Shown here one piece after another: positions 20,990 through 22,679 of a stretch of DNA of 22,679 bases. The DNA lies in IMG/VR virus record IMGVR_UViG_3300010885_007305, positions 1 through 22,679 of that record; one strand, given 5' to 3'. How positions within the stretch are numbered: the first letter of the stretch is position 1; each line of letters begins with the position of its first letter. A model generated the notes under the pieces. It was not told the origin of the DNA. It did not search any database and worked only from the letters and a program-made list of their open reading frames with translations. Made by a program: the position numbers and the translations under genes. Source of the stretch: a virus.

Positions 20990-21234
20990 TGGATACTCAA
21001 ATGCTTATTAACCTTGCCCTTGGGTCATTGCTTGCCTTAGTCGGGTGGCTTGCCCGACAACTCTGGGAAGCAGTTGAAAGGTTAAAGTCTGACATCCACG
21101 AACTTGAAGTTGAACTTCCAAGCCGCTATGTCCGGCGCGAGGAGTTCTCAGAAGGGATCAGGGAGATCAAAGACCTTTGCAGGCAGATATTTGACAAAGT
21201 GGATAGCCTTGAGAAACGGAAGGCTGACAAATGA
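20989..21234 (+). CDS. Small membrane-anchored coiled-coil protein, 81 aa
   Basis: ATG at 20989 overlaps the previous stop (TGATG). One N-terminal hydrophobic helix (about 4-26; QMLINLALGSLLALVGWLAR) is followed by a coiled coil (AVERLKSDIHELEVELPSRY; EGIREIKDLCRQIFDKVDSL). Proteins with 'TM - helix - L-S-YV-R-E---D---IK' are common just before phage lysis genes. The form would suit an inner-membrane spanin or a holin accessory factor, but no outer-membrane partner (lipobox) is visible. Stop overlaps the next start (ATGA). Confidence 0.75.
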   Translation: MDTQMLINLALGSLLALVGWLARQLWEAVERLKSDIHELEVELPSRYVRREEFSEGIREIKDLCRQIFDKVDSLEKRKADK

Positions 21235-21704
21235 GCACCACGGAAGAGAAACAGGAGAAGTTCGCTATTGAGATGGCGGCAAGCGCCAGCAAGGGCGCGT
21301 TGGTCGAGAAAATCACCTTTGCCGGTATCCCCATCCTGTTCTCCTGCGTAGTCTATTTGATGAGTGCGCTTTCCTCCGCCAACAATGAGATCATTCAACT
21401 AAAGTCCAAGGTTGCGGTGGTTGTAAACGCTGACAACAAGGCCATACCGCCCCAAGGCACGACCATCGACATGGCGCAGATCCGCGAAAACCTAAGCGAT
21501 CAAATCTCCAAGGTTGAGAAAGAGAGTGCCCTGGCCCGCGCTGCTATGACCTTGGACCGTGAGCGGTCGATGGCGGCGGTTGATAAGTCCCGGCTCGACA
21601 TGGCGGCGGATGCTGCGCAAGCCCGAGCAGCTATCCGCTTTGATATGATGAAGCTGGTGGCGGAACTCGACAAGCGCCTCACCCTTCTGGAGAGGGGAAA
21701 GTAG
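21231..21704 (+). CDS. Membrane/coiled-coil protein, 157 aa
   Basis: Begins in the stop of the previous gene (ATGA). Cytoplasmic-like N-terminus (MSTTEEKQEKFAIEMAASAS), one probable transmembrane helix at about 31-50 (FAGIPILFSCVVYLMSALSS), then a long Ala/Glu/Arg-rich helix from about 80 (AQIRENLSDQISKVEKESAL; RAAIRFDMMKLVAELDKRLT). Likely a single-pass membrane protein with an extended coiled coil. It sits in the presumptive lysis block; holin, spanin or membrane-associated virion protein are all possible. Not recognised. Confidence 0.75.
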   Translation: MSTTEEKQEKFAIEMAASASKGALVEKITFAGIPILFSCVVYLMSALSSANNEIIQLKSKVAVVVNADNKAIPPQGTTIDMAQIRENLSDQISKVEKESALARAAMTLDRERSMAAVDKSRLDMAADAAQARAAIRFDMMKLVAELDKRLTLLERGK

Positions 21705-22169
21705 ATGGACCCAATCCTTCTGCTGGCCGCTGCCAAGGTTAGCTTCGAGGCCCTGAAGTCAGGCATTGCAGTGGGCAAGGAACTGCAATCCATGGCCAAG
21801 GATCTTGGCTCCTTGTTCGACAGCGTGGCTGCTATCACCCGTGTCGCTGCCGACCCCAAGGGCAGTTTGATGGCGGGCAAATCAGCCCAGCAGATTGCCA
21901 TGGAGGCATATGCCGCCAAGGCCGAAGCCGACTCTATGATGGAGGAGTTGAAGAACCACTTCATCGGAGAATTTGGAATTGCTGCATGGGATCAAGTACT
22001 TGCGGCTACCACGCAGATTAAAAAAGAAATGAAGGTAGCGGCTCTTGAGGCTCAGAAGGAGCAGGAAGAGCTTATGCAGGCCGTAATGACATGGGGGTCA
22101 GTGTTCCTTGCGATTGTTATGGTTGCTGTTTGCATTGTCCTTCTCATCCTTAGTTTTGCCACTCGATAG
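21705..22169 (+). CDS. Tail-anchored membrane protein, 154 aa
   Basis: Starts directly after the previous stop (TAG then ATG), with GGAGAGGGG upstream. The first 100 residues are helical and charged (LLLAAAKVSFEALKSGIAVG; QIAMEAYAAKAEADSMMEEL; WDQVLAATTQIKKEMKVAAL), then EAQKEQEELMQAVMTWG leads into one C-terminal transmembrane helix (GSVFLAIVMVAVCIVLLILS) and a short basic end (FATR). I recall similar 'soluble helices - W-x-F - C-terminal TM' proteins in cyanophage and other marine phage genomes, of unknown function. Its place before lysozyme makes a lysis role reasonable, but a canonical holin is usually smaller. Confidence 0.78.
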   Translation: MDPILLLAAAKVSFEALKSGIAVGKELQSMAKDLGSLFDSVAAITRVAADPKGSLMAGKSAQQIAMEAYAAKAEADSMMEELKNHFIGEFGIAAWDQVLAATTQIKKEMKVAALEAQKEQEELMQAVMTWGSVFLAIVMVAVCIVLLILSFATR

Positions 22170-22179
22170 GAGTTACGCC

Positions 22180-22679
22180 ATGCACATGAGTCAAGGTGGG
22201 TTGGATAACCTACTCAAGAAGTTTGAGGGCTGTAAGCTGAAGGCGTACCGTTGCCCAGCTAATGTTTGCACCATCGGCTACGGCCACACCTCAGCCGCTG
22301 GCGCTCCCGAGGTTACAGATGGTCTGACCATCACACAGGCACGCGCTGAGGAGATACTGAAGGTTGATATACTAAAGTATGAGAGGGCCGTCGAGAATTT
22401 GGTTAAGGTTGAACTAACTCAGAACCAATTCGACGTTCTTGTTGATTTTGCTTACAACGCTGGTGTTGGTAGCCTGAAGTCGTCTACCCTACTTAAGAAG
22501 GTAAACGCTCGTAAGCTCGATGACGTTCCAGCAGAGCTGATGAAGTGGACCAAGGGCGGTGGAAAAGTTCTTCCCGGACTGGTGCGCAGGCGTCAAGCAG
22601 CGGTTGTGTGGTGGAATACGCATCAGGATCATCCAGATGACGATGAAGATCATAGATCGGAGCCTGATGCTCCTCCTCC
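22180..22679 (+). CDS. GH24 lysozyme (endolysin), 3' end beyond window
   Basis: Muramidase of the T4/P22 lysozyme family that cleaves peptidoglycan glycan strands. ATG at 22180 (GGAG with a 7-base spacer); a second ATG at 22186 is too far from it. The catalytic pattern E-8-(D/C)-5-T is present as E16, C25, T31 within KKFEGCKLKAYRCPANVCTI and GYGHT: the middle residue is Cys instead of Asp. The QNQFDVLVDFAYNAG (81-95) and the PGLVRRRQ segment (132-139) are the usual lysozyme core. After residue 147 the protein turns strongly acidic and low-complexity (DHPDDDEDHRSEPDAPP) and is still open at the window edge, so a tail or linker continues. No signal peptide or N-terminal anchor is visible, so a holin would be needed. 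Confidence 0.93.
   Translation, partial: MHMSQGGLDNLLKKFEGCKLKAYRCPANVCTIGYGHTSAAGAPEVTDGLTITQARAEEILKVDILKYERAVENLVKVELTQNQFDVLVDFAYNAGVGSLKSSTLLKKVNARKLDDVPAELMKWTKGGGKVLPGLVRRRQAAVVWWNTHQDHPDDDEDHRSEPDAPP

Noticed and set aside
1-22679. Prophage or integration features (integrase, repressor, att sites).
   Set aside because: None found; the direct repeats seen are short and local. Temperate life cannot be judged from this part of the genome.

Overview
The window is part of the genome of a tailed double-stranded DNA phage (Caudoviricetes), most likely a podovirus-like phage from an aquatic habitat. Evidence: a complete packaging and head module (candidate small terminase, TerL, a P22-type large portal, scaffold, major capsid protein, two connector-like proteins), then a long run of beta-rich and glycine-rich fibre proteins of a kind I associate with marine and freshwater phage metagenomes, a fibre-tail adaptor-like protein and a GH24 lysozyme. 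There is no tape measure, tail tube, integrase, repressor, DNA polymerase or tRNA gene in view. The host cannot be named from the sequence. TAG, TGA and TAA are all used as stops, so the standard bacterial code applies.

Layout. (1) 1-4146, minus strand: twelve small, tightly packed accessory or early genes, nearly all with clear AGGAG-type ribosome binding sites. Only a staphylococcal-nuclease-like protein is recognisable. Two tiny genes (26 and 41 codons) also have good ribosome binding sites. Two non-coding stretches of about 416 bp (3181-3596 and 4147-4562) break up this arm. The first has AT-rich 7-bp iterons in both orientations and a nested hairpin, and looks origin-like. The second has a chain of overlapping hairpins, two copies of a repeated motif, a G-rich run and the terL terminator. 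The motif TTCCCCAATAGCTA, read on the minus strand, recurs upstream of genes in this arm and may be a phage promoter. (2) 4563-6487, minus strand: candidate small terminase then TerL. (3) 6618-13069, plus strand: portal, four small virion-type genes, scaffold, capsid, a strong terminator, two connector proteins and a small structural protein. (4) 13084-20989, plus strand: fibre region. Glycine-rich fibre proteins alternate with 70-101 aa partner proteins, a roughly 63-residue beta module is shared between three genes, and a 22-residue-repeat protein and a fibre-tail adaptor-like protein follow. (5) 20989-22679, plus strand: three small membrane/coiled-coil proteins and a lysozyme that runs off the end.

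How it fits together: the minus-strand arm probably carries early, host-interaction and DNA-metabolism functions. Terminase packages DNA through the portal into scaffold-templated heads, connectors close the head, fibres attach through an adaptor, and the last genes lyse the cell. The most unusual points are a fibre gene (14997-16133) whose only sensible start is ATC, the repeated promoter-like motif, the two structured non-coding regions, and the shuffled fibre modules.
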